Shown: positions 23,839 to 35,450, counted from the first letter of the stretch. The stretch is 64,000 bases of DNA from Pseudocercospora fijiensis CIRAD86 (GCF_000340215.1 NW_006921536.1:748446-812445), one strand, 5' to 3'. Notes: generated from the sequence alone by a model not told the origin. Program-made: numbers and translations.

Positions 23839-24177
23839 ATGGCGATTATAAAAACCGACATCGAGACTGTGAGGATTGGAAGACAAGTTGCAGGTGGAGG
23901 TGGGTTGGTTGCAGAAGATTTTCGGGTTTTGGTGAAGTGGGAGAGTTTTGAGAGGGTGATTGGGACGTTGGGGGAGGATCCGAGACAGAATTTGCTTTTG
24001 GTGCTGAGGGAGTTGGAGAGGGTTTGGGAGGAGGAGGAGGTTGCGAGGAGGAGATGGTTGAGGGAGGAGTTGGACATGGCTACGAGGATTTTGAGTGAGA
24101 GGCTGAAGGAGTTGTTGGTGGTGTTGCGGAGGGAGGCAGCGGTGATGGAAAGGGAGGCAGCGGTGCTGGGGAGATAG
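23839..24177 (+). CDS. Small hypothetical protein, coiled-coil-like
   Basis: An intronless ORF of 112 aa starting MAIIKTDIE with a good initiation context (CCCATGG). From residue about 45 it is rich in Glu, Arg and Leu (ERVWEEEEVARRRWLREEL) with a repeated REAAVMEREAAV near the end, which predicts a long amphipathic helix or coiled coil. I do not recognise a family. The opposite strand also has an open frame (23815-24315), but its Pro/His/Leu-rich translation looks like a shadow. The function is unknown, and it may not be a real gene. Confidence 0.4.
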   Translation: MAIIKTDIETVRIGRQVAGGGGLVAEDFRVLVKWESFERVIGTLGEDPRQNLLLVLRELERVWEEEEVARRRWLREELDMATRILSERLKELLVVLRREAAVMEREAAVLGR

Positions 24178-24470
24178 GTGTGTTTTGGAGGTGTGGGTGT
24201 TTACTAGAGGCTGGATACAGCCTTTGAAGGCCTGTGTGTACTCCCTCGAAACGTAGTTCATTGGAGGAAAGTTGTCCAATCGTGATAGAAAACGCACTTG
24301 AGTCGATCTTTCCATTTTTGTTGAACTTCTTCTAACAACAAGGACGCTGATAATGCGCGCGTCAGAATCTCAGAGGCATGAACACCTGCAGCGTTTCAAC
24401 CTCTGCTCTTGTAGAAGGGAAACCATACGTCCAGACTTCTATGCATCACCAGACCATCTGTGATCCCTCT

Positions 24471-25280
24471 TCATTGTTTTGGGTCTTCTAGCCAACGCAG
24501 ATCTTCTTCACCTGCTTGCCAATCATTGTAAGAGCCCATCACAAGGAAGTTTTTCGGGGGCTTGAAACTCTTCCGATCCTCTCTGTGTGCTTTGAGCACG
24601 TTGTCTCGGAAAAGTTCGAAGACTGAACCTAGTGTGTCATCGGCACTGAATTCGAAGACTTTGGGGTACACTGTCCGTTCCAATCGGAGCACACCGCTGC
24701 TTAGACCTCCAAGGCGGAAAGTAGTATCGATGGTGATCTTTCGCAGATTATCTTCTGGTCGTGCGATGCGGATCTTGCGCCACATGGCGCTCTTCTTGTT
24801 CTTCGCCTGGACGAAGTCACGCAGTGGCTTCCGATCCATACTGTTTCGGTTCAGATCAACCTCGCGCAACTTGAACTTGCTGCGACGCGAGCCCTCGTCT
24901 AAGCCTCTGAAAGAGATGGTGATGCCAAGCTGCTTCTTGAACAACCAGTCCAATGGCGCGAGCACGTCGCGCTTTCCGTAGGTGGAGAGCTGGAGTGCTG
25001 TCTGGAGTTGGGTAGATCCATCGATGCAGTCCTTGAAGAATGAGTTGACGCGTCGAAGCTTCGCCAACGTGTTCGCAGGTTCAAGCTTCTTCCGCGGCTT
25101 CGTGTTCTGCTGAAGGTCTTTGGCCAGCTCGAGCAGAATCATCTCAAGGATCTCGGCGATGCCGAATGCCTCAGCAGCAGCTTTGGCGGGGCGTTTCTAC
25201 ACAGTAGCTGGTCAGCATGCGTTGATGTACGGAGCATATGATGATGGGGGACGTACCTTGCGCGGCTTGGTCATCGCCAT
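24471..25280 (-). CDS. F-box-like hypothetical protein
   Basis: Predicted exons are 25257-25280 and 24471-25196, intron 60 bp (GTACGT...GTGTAG), 249 aa. The first exon encodes only MAMTKPRK; the second continues KRPAKAAAEAFGIAEILEM. The pattern FGIAEILEMILLEL followed by LRRVNSFFKDCIDGS resembles the F-box-like start of a large family of short proteins in Dothideomycetes, where a degenerate F-box precedes a variable C-terminal domain. The usual Pro of the LP motif is not seen (LLELAKDL), so SCF binding is not assured. Upstream of the ATG the sequence is non-coding. No specific role can be assigned. Confidence 0.65.
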
Positions 25281-25777
25281 GTTGTGGTTTCTGTTGCAAG
25301 AGTCGGCGAGAGTGAGAAGAAAGTCGTGTTGTTGTTGTTGTCAGCCCTTGAAATGTATTCTGGTTGCTAGGACAAGCGATGGTGCCGAAACCTTGGCAAC
25401 GGGCACGCATGTGAAGCTCGCGTCTGGAGAAGTGACGCGTTGTTATCAAAATGTAACGCCATTGCTGACGTCCAAGTGAGATTCCTGTGGTTCAAGAAGG
25501 TGTCAAGAAGGCGAGGAGCAAGCATTTGAGGAGCAGTGGTATTGTCGATGTGAAAAGCGATTAGGATGCCCATCAAGCTCTATTAGTGGCTGGCGCCAAA
25601 TGAGATATTCTGTATCTGCCAAGTAAGGTTACATTTGTTCTGCCATTCGTTCATAAAAGAATGCTCATCATGCATGCCTCTGGTCGGCAAGATCACTATC
25701 ATGCTGTATTCCAGGCAGATGCGATGGATGTAATGCTGATACTGTACATCAACCACAATACGGCAGCAGGGTACCAC
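25281..25777. other. Intergenic between F-box-like gene and CAF-1 gene
   Basis: About 500 bp holding the promoter of the minus-strand F-box-like gene and the 3' end of the minus-strand CAF-1 gene. A (GTT)n stretch near 25328-25340 is the only obvious feature. No gene is recognised. Confidence 0.4.
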
Positions 25778-27909
25778 TCACGAGTCGCCAAAATAGACCC
25801 ACTGCTTGGTCTTCCCTGCACCTTTTTGCGCAAAGAGCGTATTCAAATTCTCTTTTATCGTCTCGTTGGTCAATTTCGGGAATCTACTGATGAGTCAGTA
25901 TCTGGTCAAACGCCTCCTAAATTCAATACTACTCACCTGCTCTTCAAACCCTTCTGCAGCTCGATCTTTCCCAGTGGGCTACCGACAACTGCTTCCTTGA
26001 ACTCTGCGAGGTCCTCCTTACTCAGTGTCTTTGGAGCTGGCTTAGGTCCGCGCTTAGCGGCCTGAGACGCTGCAAGGCTCGTGATGGGACCTTTCTGACC
26101 TTCGGCAGCGCCGATGAGATCATGCTGTGGCTGCGTGCCTGAGAAGTTCAGTTTTGGCTGCAGTGGCTGCCGCGGCGGTCCCATGAGGCCAGTAGTGTTA
26201 TCGGAAGCAGTTGGTGCATGTGGCTGGGCCGGCACAGGTGCTGGCTTGTCCCAGTATGATGTCGAAAATGGGTCGATTGTCGTGCCTGTAAAGCCAGGAA
26301 GGAGGAACCCAAGCCGCATACCTGACATCGCCTCTGGCTGATCTTCAACGTCATTGCCATCAACGTGCTGAATGCGTCCTCTCTCGTTCTCCCAGCATAG
26401 ACCTGTGCTCTCCGGCGGCAGGCTGTCAATGACCATCTTTCGCTTGATCTTGACATCGTCTTCGTCGTCCAGGAAGTCGTCCATCTCACCAGCATCGGCC
26501 TGGCTGTCAGCCTCGTCATCCTCCTCGTCTCCGATTTCCTCGTCGCCTTCCTCAGGCTCCTCCCATTCTGCCTCGGAGTCCACGTCATAATCTGTATCTG
26601 GTCGTGCGCGCGTGAAGGGGTTGCGCGATACCTTTCGCTTGCGTCTAGGTGATTTGATCTGGGTGTATGTGCCGCAATAGTCTGGTCTGACGTCCTCGTC
26701 AAAATGTATCTGCTTGACTGGAATTCTCCGAAGAACCCCTTCACCAGACTGATCCGCCACTTCCCCGGTCAAATCAATCGGTCCGTTCTTGACACCACGA
26801 AGAGCATCAACGATCTTCTCGATGTTCGGCTCAGGAAGGCCACGTCCATTCTTGCTCTGCTCGTCAAAGTAGTTGCTCAGGCTCGCGTATGATGTGCAGA
26901 GCCCGAGATCGTACTTCTCCTGAATTGATGGGTCGTTGAGTTCATGGTCAAATCGGTCCTGGTCTGCCTCAGAGAATTCCGGCACAGGTGCCAAGGTTGC
27001 AGTGGGTGGTAGCTGGAATGGGAGGAATGTCCGCTTGTAGTCACCAATACTGGACTTCTTGGCCGATGTAGGCGGAGGTGTGCCCTTGGAAGGCGATGCA
27101 GATGAGCGGATCTGACTTGCCACTGCATCGAATGGCTCGAGGGACAACGAATTATGCCTAGTCCGTGGCTGTTCCTCGTCGCCACCTGAACTGCTCTTTG
27201 CTGGTGTTGATGGCTTACCGGCAAAGAAGGCGCCCAGTCTCATCTGCTTGCGTTCTTTGGCGAGTTTCTCTTGCGCTTTGCGCTCTTCCTCGAGCTCCTT
27301 TTCGCGCTTCTTCGCCTCCTTCTCTTCTGCTTTAGCACGCTTTTCTTCATCTTTACGCGCCTTCTCTTCGTCCTTGCGTGCCTTCTCTTCAGCCTTCTCC
27401 TCTTCTTTGCGTGCTTTCTCCTCCGCCTTCCGTGCCTTCTCTGCCTCGGCTTCCGCCTTCTGCTGCTCCTTTAGGGCCTTCTTCTCAGCAGCCTCGCGTG
27501 CCCTGGCTTCCTTGGCTTGGGCCTGCTCCAGCTTCTCTGCCGGGGTAAGCTTTCGACGCTTGGCCGGTGGAAAGTGCGTGGTAGACGTGGACGTAGATGC
27601 CGGAGCATTAGGCTGGGTTGCAGCATTGGTGCTCGAGGTGCTCGAATTAGGCCCGACATTGCTTGACGCGGCGTCGATGCTGTTCTCGATTGTGCAGCAG
27701 CTCGGAGCTGGAGATGCTGCGCGCTTCCGATGGTCATTTTTGACGCTGCCGTCTGGGCTAGCATTACTGGACTCCTCTGTATCTGGGGGTGTCGGCATCA
27801 TGAATTGCGTGCCTTTGGTGTTCAGCGGAACTCTTGGCGGTGACTCGTCTGAGGGTGCTGGGCGTTTGCGTGAAAGGGGAGCGGGCGGTGAGGAGATGAC
27901 GTCCGCCAT
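25778..27909 (-). CDS. CAC1: Chromatin assembly factor 1 large subunit (p150/Cac1/Rlf2)
   Basis: Predicted exons are 25937-27909 and 25778-25886, intron 50 bp (GTGAGT...CATCAG), 693 aa. The protein deposits H3-H4 on newly replicated DNA in the nucleus. It shows a disordered N-terminus; a long Lys/Glu/Arg helix (about 120-220); a PCNA-binding PIP box QMRLGAFF (222-229) directly after it; DYKRTFLPFQLPP; the conserved FDEDVRPDYCGTY; an acidic domain of Glu/Asp runs (about 470-530); and a C-terminal winged-helix-like end. The last exon supplies FPKLTNETIKENLNTLF...WVYFGDS; without splicing the protein would stop 35 residues early. The acceptor is CAGTAG, so one residue may vary (GLKSSRFPK or GLKSRFPK). 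The start is the ATG at MADVISSPP; upstream in-frame codons are unlike protein. Confidence 0.9.
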
Positions 27910-28157
27910 TGAGGACAGTAGGACAGCAGGACAGCAGGCAGACACGCGGGCAAGTGAATGTTGAAGCGTGCGCCGTGAAGTCTGGATGCTGTCTCGGCTT
28001 GCAGTGACACGGAAACGCGTCTTGGAGCGCGGAAGGCGCGTCAAGGCTGCCAAGAAGGGGTCCTGCCATGCCCGCGCTCCGCTCCGCTCCGCTCCACTCC
28101 ACCATCGCACTCTTCTGCCCCCTCTCACCTTTCTTCATCAACATCACCATTATCAGA
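27910..28157. promoter_or_regulatory. Shared divergent promoter of CAF-1 p150 and SPO11
   Basis: The two start codons are 248 bp apart and point away from each other, so both promoters must lie here or overlap the genes. Visible features are a doubled GGACAGCAGGACAGCAGG-type repeat (about 27922-27938) and a GCTCCGCTCCGCTCC repeat (28076-28094). No TATA box is clear. Confidence 0.5.
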
Positions 28158-29633
28158 ATGGATGAAGATGACTTCGACGACCTCTTCAGCGAGATCGAAT
28201 TGCTGGAGCCCTCTTGGCGAGGGTCACTAATCGACACAGCTGCTGATATGAACTGTTCAATTCGCCAAGATGACATTCTGCACGATCACGACGCGTCGCC
28301 AACCGCGCCTACACAAGCCTACGCACCGAATGAAGCATCGTCACTGTCGACACGGGCCGCAGTCGATACAGTATACCCTAAGTACAGTATAGCCATATGA
28401 AATTTTGAGTCGTGTTAACTTCTCCAGTGGCCATGTGATCGACAAGATCGAAGCTGTCATGGAGCAAATGGTCGATGCCTTGCTGAACGACAAGAGTGAC
28501 ATCTGTATCGCTCTTAAGACAAGACGCACAAACTCTCCCAAAAAGTCGTCGAAACAGAACGATGGAGAATCCAAAAATATCAAACTTCCCGGCAGGACGC
28601 TCCGCTTCCCTGGCAGGTCCGAAGATGAAGCCTGGAGATTCGGTATTCATGAAGAAGACTCTCAATGTAGAAACAGTGTCTGACCGACTCATTAGCTGTG
28701 GTTCTTCGAATCATGGAGCTTCTGCACGAAGCACTCCGCAACGACGTGGTCATCTCAAAAAGGTAAACCGTGGTCCTCCTTTTGCGCACACAGTTGCTGC
28801 TCACTTTCAGCAGAGACATGTTCTATCGAGATCCTGCTCTATTTGGTAGCCAGAAACATGTGGACCGATACGTAGATGACATCGCCTTTACCTTCGGTGT
28901 TCCTCGGTCTACGCTCAATGTCACCGCAGCCGCCAAAGGACTCTTTGCTGGTGCCTTTGAGTTGTGTCGCAGAGATGGATCCGTTATTGATGCCAGTGAG
29001 GATCAAGAAGGCACTTTGATTCCGTCTCTGAAGGACATTCTCAGCGTCAGCATGTCTAAGGTCAAGTGGATTTTGGTCATCGAGAAGGAAGCAACATTTC
29101 GATCTATCGCTGGCTCTGAGCTCTGGAGCACCATTATTCGCCAAGGCATCATCATGACGGGCAAGGGCTACCCGGACCTGTCATCTCGCGCCATGTTGCG
29201 ATTCCTCAGCAGGCCATCCCTGCAGAATGGCTTTTCTTCGCCGCTGGTGTATGGTCTCGCGGACTTCGACCCAGATGGGATCGCCATTCTGTGTGTTTAC
29301 AAGCATGGCTCGAAGGCTTTAGCTCACGAGAGCAGAGACCATGCTGCACCTGAGATGGAATGGCTTGGTCTTCGCAGTACAAATCTGAGCTTAGCCGCGA
29401 GAGATGTTCGCACATCTCAAGGCCTGCTGACGCTGAGTTGTCGCGACCGAAAGAAGGCTGTCAAAATGCTCGACGACAACCATTCGCCAGGAGCAGAATG
29501 TGTTGAGACAGCGAAGGAATTGCAAACTATGCTCATGCTGAATATGAAAGCAGAGCTCCAGTTTTTGGATGCTGTTCCTGGTGGAATGACAGATCTGCTC
29601 CAGTCTATGTCAAACGATGTCAGTTCGACTTGA
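28158..29633 (+). CDS. SPO11: Spo11, meiotic double-strand-break topoisomerase-like protein
   Basis: Predicted exons are 28158-28381, 28428-28642, 28696-28762 and 28814-29633 (introns 46, 53 and 51 bp), 441 aa. It is a homolog of the topoisomerase VI A subunit that cuts DNA to start meiotic recombination. Splicing exons 3 and 4 creates VISKRDMFYRDPALF, whose Tyr173 is the expected catalytic tyrosine in the winged-helix domain. The Toprim domain follows with ILVIEKEATF (metal-binding Glu), GKGYPDLSSR and LADFDPDGIAIL (the DxD pair). The third intron ends CAGCAG; the second CAG gives the family's KRD, the first would insert one residue. The first intron is the least certain. All catalytic residues are present, so the gene looks functional and the organism should be capable of meiosis, in keeping with the RIP seen nearby. 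Confidence 0.9.
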
Positions 29634-29697
29634 GCTACGAAAGTCACTACGTCGCTAATCTCAAATAATATTCTCGTCTCCAGAGATGATAGCCCAT

Positions 29698-30848
29698 CTA
29701 GCCAGCCACCGCAACAGGCGTCGCACCAGTATCCGTATCAGTCTTCTTATACTGCACCTTCGCCCTCATCTTTCTGTAGTCATCCTGCACAATCGGCTCA
29801 TACTTGACTGGATGCTTCTCATCAACACAAGCCGGCAAACACTCTATCCTCGCGAAGGCATCCGGGCTCACAAAATAAGGAATCGAATACCTCGCCTTCG
29901 TCATCCTCTTCCCAGAACTAGTATCATAGCTATCCGACGATGGCGGAAGCGTCACACGATGCAAAGTCGACTTCAACTTATCGTTGCTCCACCGCATAAG
30001 CAGATCACCCACATTCATCACACAGGCTCCTGGAATCGGTGTCGCGGGCACAAACTTTCCGTCCTTATCTTCCACCTCAAGTCCACCACAACCATCCTGG
30101 AACAACATTGTGATACTTCCCCAATCCGTATGCGCAGAGATCCTCGCCGCTTTCCCCTGTTCCAGATCATCGGCCGGCACAGGAGGATAATGTAATAATC
30201 TAAGCTGATTATTATGTCCAGAGTGATACTTGACCAAAAACTCATCGTCCCCCAATTCCAATCCCACAGCTATCGCTCGCAAAATCTCTTGAGCAGCTTC
30301 ATTGCAGTGCCAGAAGAATTTCGTCGTAAATTCTCGAAACCCTGGATATCTGTCCGAGTCCACATCAGCAAACACCGAACTCCAAATCTATCGTTTCGTT
30401 CTGGAACTTACACATCCTCCGGCAACCAAACATTGTACTGATTCTCACACTCCTCACTCCCAATCTCATAACTCTCCTTCACATCCACCACTGCCCTCAA
30501 CGCCTCCCCAACTGTCTCATCACCATCCATATACTGCGTCACTTTCTCCAAACCCGGACGCGAATACCCACGATGAATATCCGGACCGTCGGGATGAGGG
30601 GCTTTCATCTTGTCCTCCATAGGCAGATCGAAAAGTTTCTTCGCGACGCTGAAGGCTTCGGAGAGCAGATCTTCAGACACGCCGTGGTTGATTATGTAGA
30701 CGAATCCTGGGTCTTGACATGCTGAGATCAATTTTTTTGCCACGGAGAGTTTTTCGGAGGGAGAGGTTGCTTTGTACCATTCTGCGAAGTCGACGATGGG
30801 GATTGGAGATGAGGAGTTTTGATAATCTTCTTGCGATATGGAGCCCAT
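29698..30848 (-). CDS. 2-oxoglutarate/Fe(II)-dependent oxygenase (isopenicillin-N-synthase-like)
   Basis: Predicted exons are 30412-30848 and 29698-30349, intron 62 bp (GTAAGT...GGACAG), 362 aa. It is a soluble oxygenase that couples 2-oxoglutarate decarboxylation to substrate hydroxylation or desaturation. The N-terminal DIOX_N-type domain has IPIVDFAEW and GFVYIINHGV. The catalytic core keeps the facial triad H219-x-D221...H276 (SAHTDWGSIT and STLHRV) and the 2-oxoglutarate-binding RxS (ARYSIPYF, Arg299). The splice gives WLPEDVYPGFREF, which fits the family. The substrate is unknown. HxnY of the nicotinate pathway belongs to this broad class, but this gene lies about 24 kb from the hxn-like genes, so a link is only a possibility. 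Confidence 0.85.
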
Positions 30849-31938
30849 GGTGGAATACCTATCGGGATGTTGATAAGAGGGAGAAAATGAAAGCTTGGAA
30901 GAAGTGATGAGGTGAGATTTTGGGCGCCAGACTGGATGCTACCTCATACCGAAGACGGCAAGTTTTACTATCACTTCATCATCAGAGCTCTCGTGCTGAT
31001 AGCTCTTGCCCGATCTCGTGACTTGGAGCTCGCTTCGATTCGATTCGCCTCTGATACTTAGGCACGGCTTGGTGGGATTCATCCGCGCGGCTAAAGTGGT
31101 TGCTTGCAGCATGGCACGTGACTTTTATGTTGATCTGAAGACCACTTCCGGAGTCCTCGAAGCAATGAATGCCCGTTCTAGATCAAGGACCAGCACACGA
31201 GGATGGGAGATACTAGTACTGGTAGAATGTCATGTTGACGAGAATTCCGGGTATCACAGGGCAACACTTCCTTGCGTAAGATTTTCATCCTGTGAGGCCG
31301 CAGTTCTAACCATTTGCTGACGACGGAATAGAAGATCTGATTCCAATGCCACCAGATCGACACACCTACACCTGGAAAAACTTTTCCGGGTATTGGGTTC
31401 ATTGCTGGTATCGATGTTACAGTACAGCATGGACGTTGTGCTCTCGCTTTTGGCGCTCGGGTTGGCTATAGGACTAATGGTATGGTGGGAGTCTCGCTGA
31501 TTAAGCTAGTGCTTTGATGGCTGTCGTTGCAGCTTAATCAACTTCTTTGTGTTCTTGTTTGGTATTTTCGGATGGGCCATCGATAAGAATGAAGGCACAG
31601 GAACACACCCTCAACAGTCAAAGGCTCAAATCTGTCCTGAGTGGCAGTGTATGGCTTGCAGTTTCTCAAGCATCATACTGTCTCGGTCAGAGCGAATGCC
31701 AGAACGCCAAACACTGCATTGTTTGGACAGCTCATTACAGCTCCTCTCACCATGACTATAACAGCGATCTGCGGTCTTCTCATCACATCAGCAACGGCAG
31801 AAATGTACGGCACTTACCTCTGGAATCCCTTCGAGCTCTTGCTGCACTGCACATTCAACAACAGAAATCTCTGACTCCTGCGGCTAGAGTTGACACGAGC
31901 TCTTCCTGGCGTCTCGAACATGGTAGCCGACAAGATAT
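30849..31938. other. Intergenic up to the hAT insertion
   Basis: About 1.1 kb of ordinary composition. Several 60-130-codon open frames overlap (for example 31547-31945) but none has a recognisable domain or convincing splice structure. The hAT element is inserted at its right end, so a gene disrupted by the insertion cannot be excluded; joining the two flanks gave nothing I recognise. Confidence 0.35.
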
Positions 31939-32199
31939 GCTGTGATCATAGCTGTTGATTGTTGATTAATTACAATCACCTGACCGTTATTACAATCACA
32001 ATCTTAGGTGAGTGATTAATCGTCAATCACAATCGCTATAATTATGTAATTACTATAGTAGTAAGCGTTATAGTTAAGAAGGGTGCTATTTCAAAGACTA
32101 TAGTCGTTGTTAGTAGTTATTAATATATTATCTTCGTGCTCTGCGCCTTCTAGTAAATACAGCCCTTCTAATAGTATATAAGCAAGGCCTATAGACTGC

Positions 32200-34440
32200 T
32201 AACTCTTTGAACACTTACTTATCCGGATAGTGTTACTACTAAGTAATAACCGCTCCTATAATATCGTACGCCGGCTCTTACTAAAGGTCCGCTCGGACTC
32301 TACGGATATAGCGAATGCGGACAATAGGTCGATAGTAAGTCGTACGAGTGCTAGATTAGCCGATTGTTGCTATATCTACTACTTAATTAGTGTTATAGAA
32401 ACAGGCCTATTGTTATAGTCTTTGCCGACGATTAGAAGGCTAATCGGTAGTCTATAGATAAAGGCTTCGAAGGCATCCTCGTCGCTAGTAACAAGGTCGG
32501 CTTATAACTGTATTTGCTACCGTTCTAGGTTAGTAAGACCTTCGAGGTTACGCTTAGAAGTTAAGTAAGGAGTGCTATATCTATAGCGTTGTTTATAGTC
32601 TTACTATAGACCTCTAGCTTCTAATAAGGCGGCGTCTATATTAATTGCTAAGCACTTATTCAACTACGCGAGCCTTCGAGTTAGATATAGAAGGACTGCC
32701 GCGGTATAGACGCAGGTCTATTAGTTAAGTCGATAGTATTTATCGAATAGCTGTCTTACTAGCTAAATTAAACGGACAAGAGGTTAACGCCGAGTGTTAT
32801 CTTCTACTAACCGAGTAAGATAGCTTCTTATATACTCTATAGCTTCTTAGTACTAATCTAGTGTTACTACGTAGCCTTGTAGCTTAAGAGTGACCTCTTT
32901 GAATAGTATAAGGAAGTTATAAGTATACTATAGAACAGACTATTCTTCGGTAGTAAGCTAAGCGTCCCTTAAGTGCGGTATTCTATCGAAGAAGCTATTT
33001 AATATTAGCCTCGTTTATAGTGCCTCCTTAATTATAAGGAGCTATCTATTCTAGCGTGTTTTACCTAGAATCTTAGGTATTGTAGTAGGCAGTAAAGGCT
33101 ATACCTTATATACCTCCTTAAATACGTTGAAGTTGTCGTTCTAGCGTAGAAGCTTAGCGAGTGAGAACAGCCGTTATAATAGACCTTGCTTAGTAAAGGA
33201 GTCTACGTCTATATCTAGCTACTTCGAGATAGACACTGTGTCGCTATCCGAGTCTATTATAGACAGTTTAAACTCCTCGCTCTCGGTAGACTCTTCATTC
33301 TTAGCGAATATAAATGCCTGCGTTATCCGGTTAATAATATAGCTAATATAGCGCAGATAGCGCTTCCGGAAGTAGCTATAGCCTTCTACTTGAATGAAGG
33401 TCTCTACGGCTATATAGAGGGTCTTATTATTAGAGCTATTATTAGCCGTTATCTAGCCGATCTTGTCTATTATATTGAAGACCTTAAAGCTATTAATGAG
33501 CAGTAGCGCGAGGAAGTCGCCTATATAAGAACCGACTAGAAGCGGTAGAAAATCTAGTAGTACTTAAACTAACTTGCCCTTATTATTAATATACTAGCAA
33601 TTAATAGCCTAGAAGTGCTTCCTGCTATACTAAGCCTTCTATGTATTAGTACTAACGTAGATACAGCTTAAGGCGCCTAATAAGGCTTGTTTAACGCGCT
33701 CTCGCTAATACTCGAAGTTGTAAAGAATATAGCTAAAGAGGGTCGTGTATAAGCGTAGAAGTACGTGTTTAGCTTATAGGTTAACTGCTAGTATTAGGTT
33801 ATTGAACTCCTTCGTTACAATAGTACTATATAAGACACTAAGTACTATAACAAAGCGAGCAAGAGCGTATCTAAAGGTCTTCTTATCCGCTGCGTTCTTT
33901 AGTATATTAACGGTCTTCTGTGCCTTAACACCTGCGTTCTTCCTAATAGTAGCTAAGAAGCCGATTACGCTCTGTTTCTTACTATTATCCTTCTCTTTTA
34001 TACGACTAACGATAATTTAATACTTATAGAATAGGTGCTCGGCGGCGTTGCTAGATTAAGACTAAAAGCGCTCTATATCGTTGTTACTATAGTGTCTGTA
34101 GTAGAATACTCGGTGCCGGCTATTCTTAACCCTCTTAGGCTCGCTATTCTTTAGAGGTCTCGAATAAGACTATAACTCCGGATTACGCCTATTGCTAGCT
34201 CTCTTTCGCTTCTTAGATAGTATAGGTATCGGTATCGGTTACGTAGGTATTACTAAGGACGAGGAGGACTATATAGGAAGGAATAATAGGTTAGGTATTA
34301 GCTAAGGAGGTTGTATAGGTTGATTTAGTAGTAGTAGTATAGGATTTGGTACCTCTCCGGCTTCGCTATCTTCGAGGTCGCTTAGATCGCTCGAATCTTA
34401 GGTAAATAGTATCCGTTGCCTATCCTGCGTTTCCCGTTAT
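32200..34440 (-). pseudogene. hAT transposase with BED-type finger, inactivated
   Basis: The minus-strand frame is interrupted by TAG/TAA. It shows a Ser/Asp-rich N-terminus (SSDLSDLEDSEAGEV), a decayed BED-type zinc finger (about 34110-34020), a central core with FVIVLSVLYSTIVTKEF, and the region ITANNSSNNKTLYIAVETF, which corresponds to the hAT 'TADNASNN' signature. A possible RxxRxxxH-type stretch follows, then the C-terminal dimerisation signature at about 32330-32220: AISVESERTFSKSRRTI and ERLLLSSNTIR. These motifs are diagnostic of hAT. The stops fall at expected Gln/Trp sites. Confidence 0.85.
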
Positions 34441-34619
34441 GTTTCTTAGCCCTTACGGAAGTTTTCTAAGAGCCGTTATAAAGGCTTAGGGTTTTTACGT
34501 ATCTCTACTATAGTAAGGAAATAGTAGAAGTTATAAAAGGATAGAGGTTTAGAAAATTTGAGTTTAATAGGGCTTACTAAGGTTCAAGGCGCGAGCCGAG
34601 GCCGCTCGATTAGTCGACT

Positions 34620-35450
34620 CCGGAGGTTCCTATTAGGCTTTAAAGACTCTAAATGATATAATTAATAGGAATAGGCAGGCGCGCAAGCAACTAGAATACT
34701 AACAACTCCTACTATTCTATATTCTAATCCTTTATAATGCTACTAATACACTCCTTTGCGGTAGCCTCGACGTATAAGGCGTTACGAGTACGCTATATAG
34801 CGAGCTCGACCTTTAATTTACACTCCTCGCCTATATATAGTAGATAAGGGTCGTAGGCGTAGGGGTTAAGAAACCTAAAGTGCTTCGCCCTCTCTTCTAT
34901 CCTTAGTATACGCTCGCTATACACCTTATAGCGACAGTCCCCTAGATATACGGCTATATAGTTGCCCTTCTTACGGATATAATCCTCGAAAGCCTCCTAC
35001 TTCTTAGTAAAGACGTCGAGCTCGGCATTCTTCGCAATTAGTCGGTATTCTATACCTTCGTATTCCTTTAGCACACGGCGAGACTCTTATAACAACCCTT
35101 CTATAATAGCCTACTAAGCCTCTATTTCCTTATACTATTAATTAAGCTAATCCTAACCTTTTACCGTCTTCTTAGGGTTCTTACGAAGCCTCTTAGTAAC
35201 CGGTTCTTCTTCTTCTTCTTCCTCGGAAGCGCTAGATACACTATTAGCGATAGACTTCTTATTGCTAGGCTTCTTATCGACAGGCTAAGTCTAAGTCTAT
35301 AGCGGCGGTAGCGGTAGTAGCGATAGTAAGGTATCTATAACCTCTACCTCCGATTCTAACTCGCTGTCCGATAGCTATACGATTAGCTATAGCAATAGAC
35401 AGTATTCGCTATTAACCTACCTCGATTACTTCTACGCGCTTCTAACCTAT
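34620..35450 (-). pseudogene. Second decayed reading frame of the hAT element
   Basis: Upstream of the transposase on the same strand is a frame with only a few stops. It has Lys/Ser-rich and Glu-rich stretches (SSASEEEEEEEPVTKRLRK), then a helical region with ESRRVLKEYEGIEYRLIA and KNAELDVFTKK, then FRFLNPYAYDPYLLYIGEE. The helical part could form a coiled coil. I do not recognise the family. Its position inside the inverted ends suggests a second element-encoded protein or a captured host fragment. Confidence 0.45.

Noticed and set aside
23815..24315. 166-codon open frame on the minus strand
   Set aside because: Low-complexity Pro/Leu/His translation without a domain, antisense to the small coiled-coil ORF; the plus-strand reading is more protein-like.
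27248..27964. 238-codon open frame on the plus strand opposite CAF-1 p150
   Set aside because: Its Ser/Ala/Phe-rich translation is the antisense of the Lys/Glu/Arg helix; it is a shadow of the minus-strand gene.
21142..30848. NCS1 permease, F-box-like gene and 2OG oxygenase as part of one metabolic cluster with the hxn-like genes
   Set aside because: They are separated from 54,395 by housekeeping genes (CAF-1, SPO11, carboxypeptidase) and three transposons; no sign of co-regulation in the sequence.
31547..31945. 132-codon ORF just left of the hAT element, considered as a gene truncated by the insertion
   Set aside because: No recognisable domain, overlapping frames of similar length, and joining the flanks across the element gave no continuing protein.
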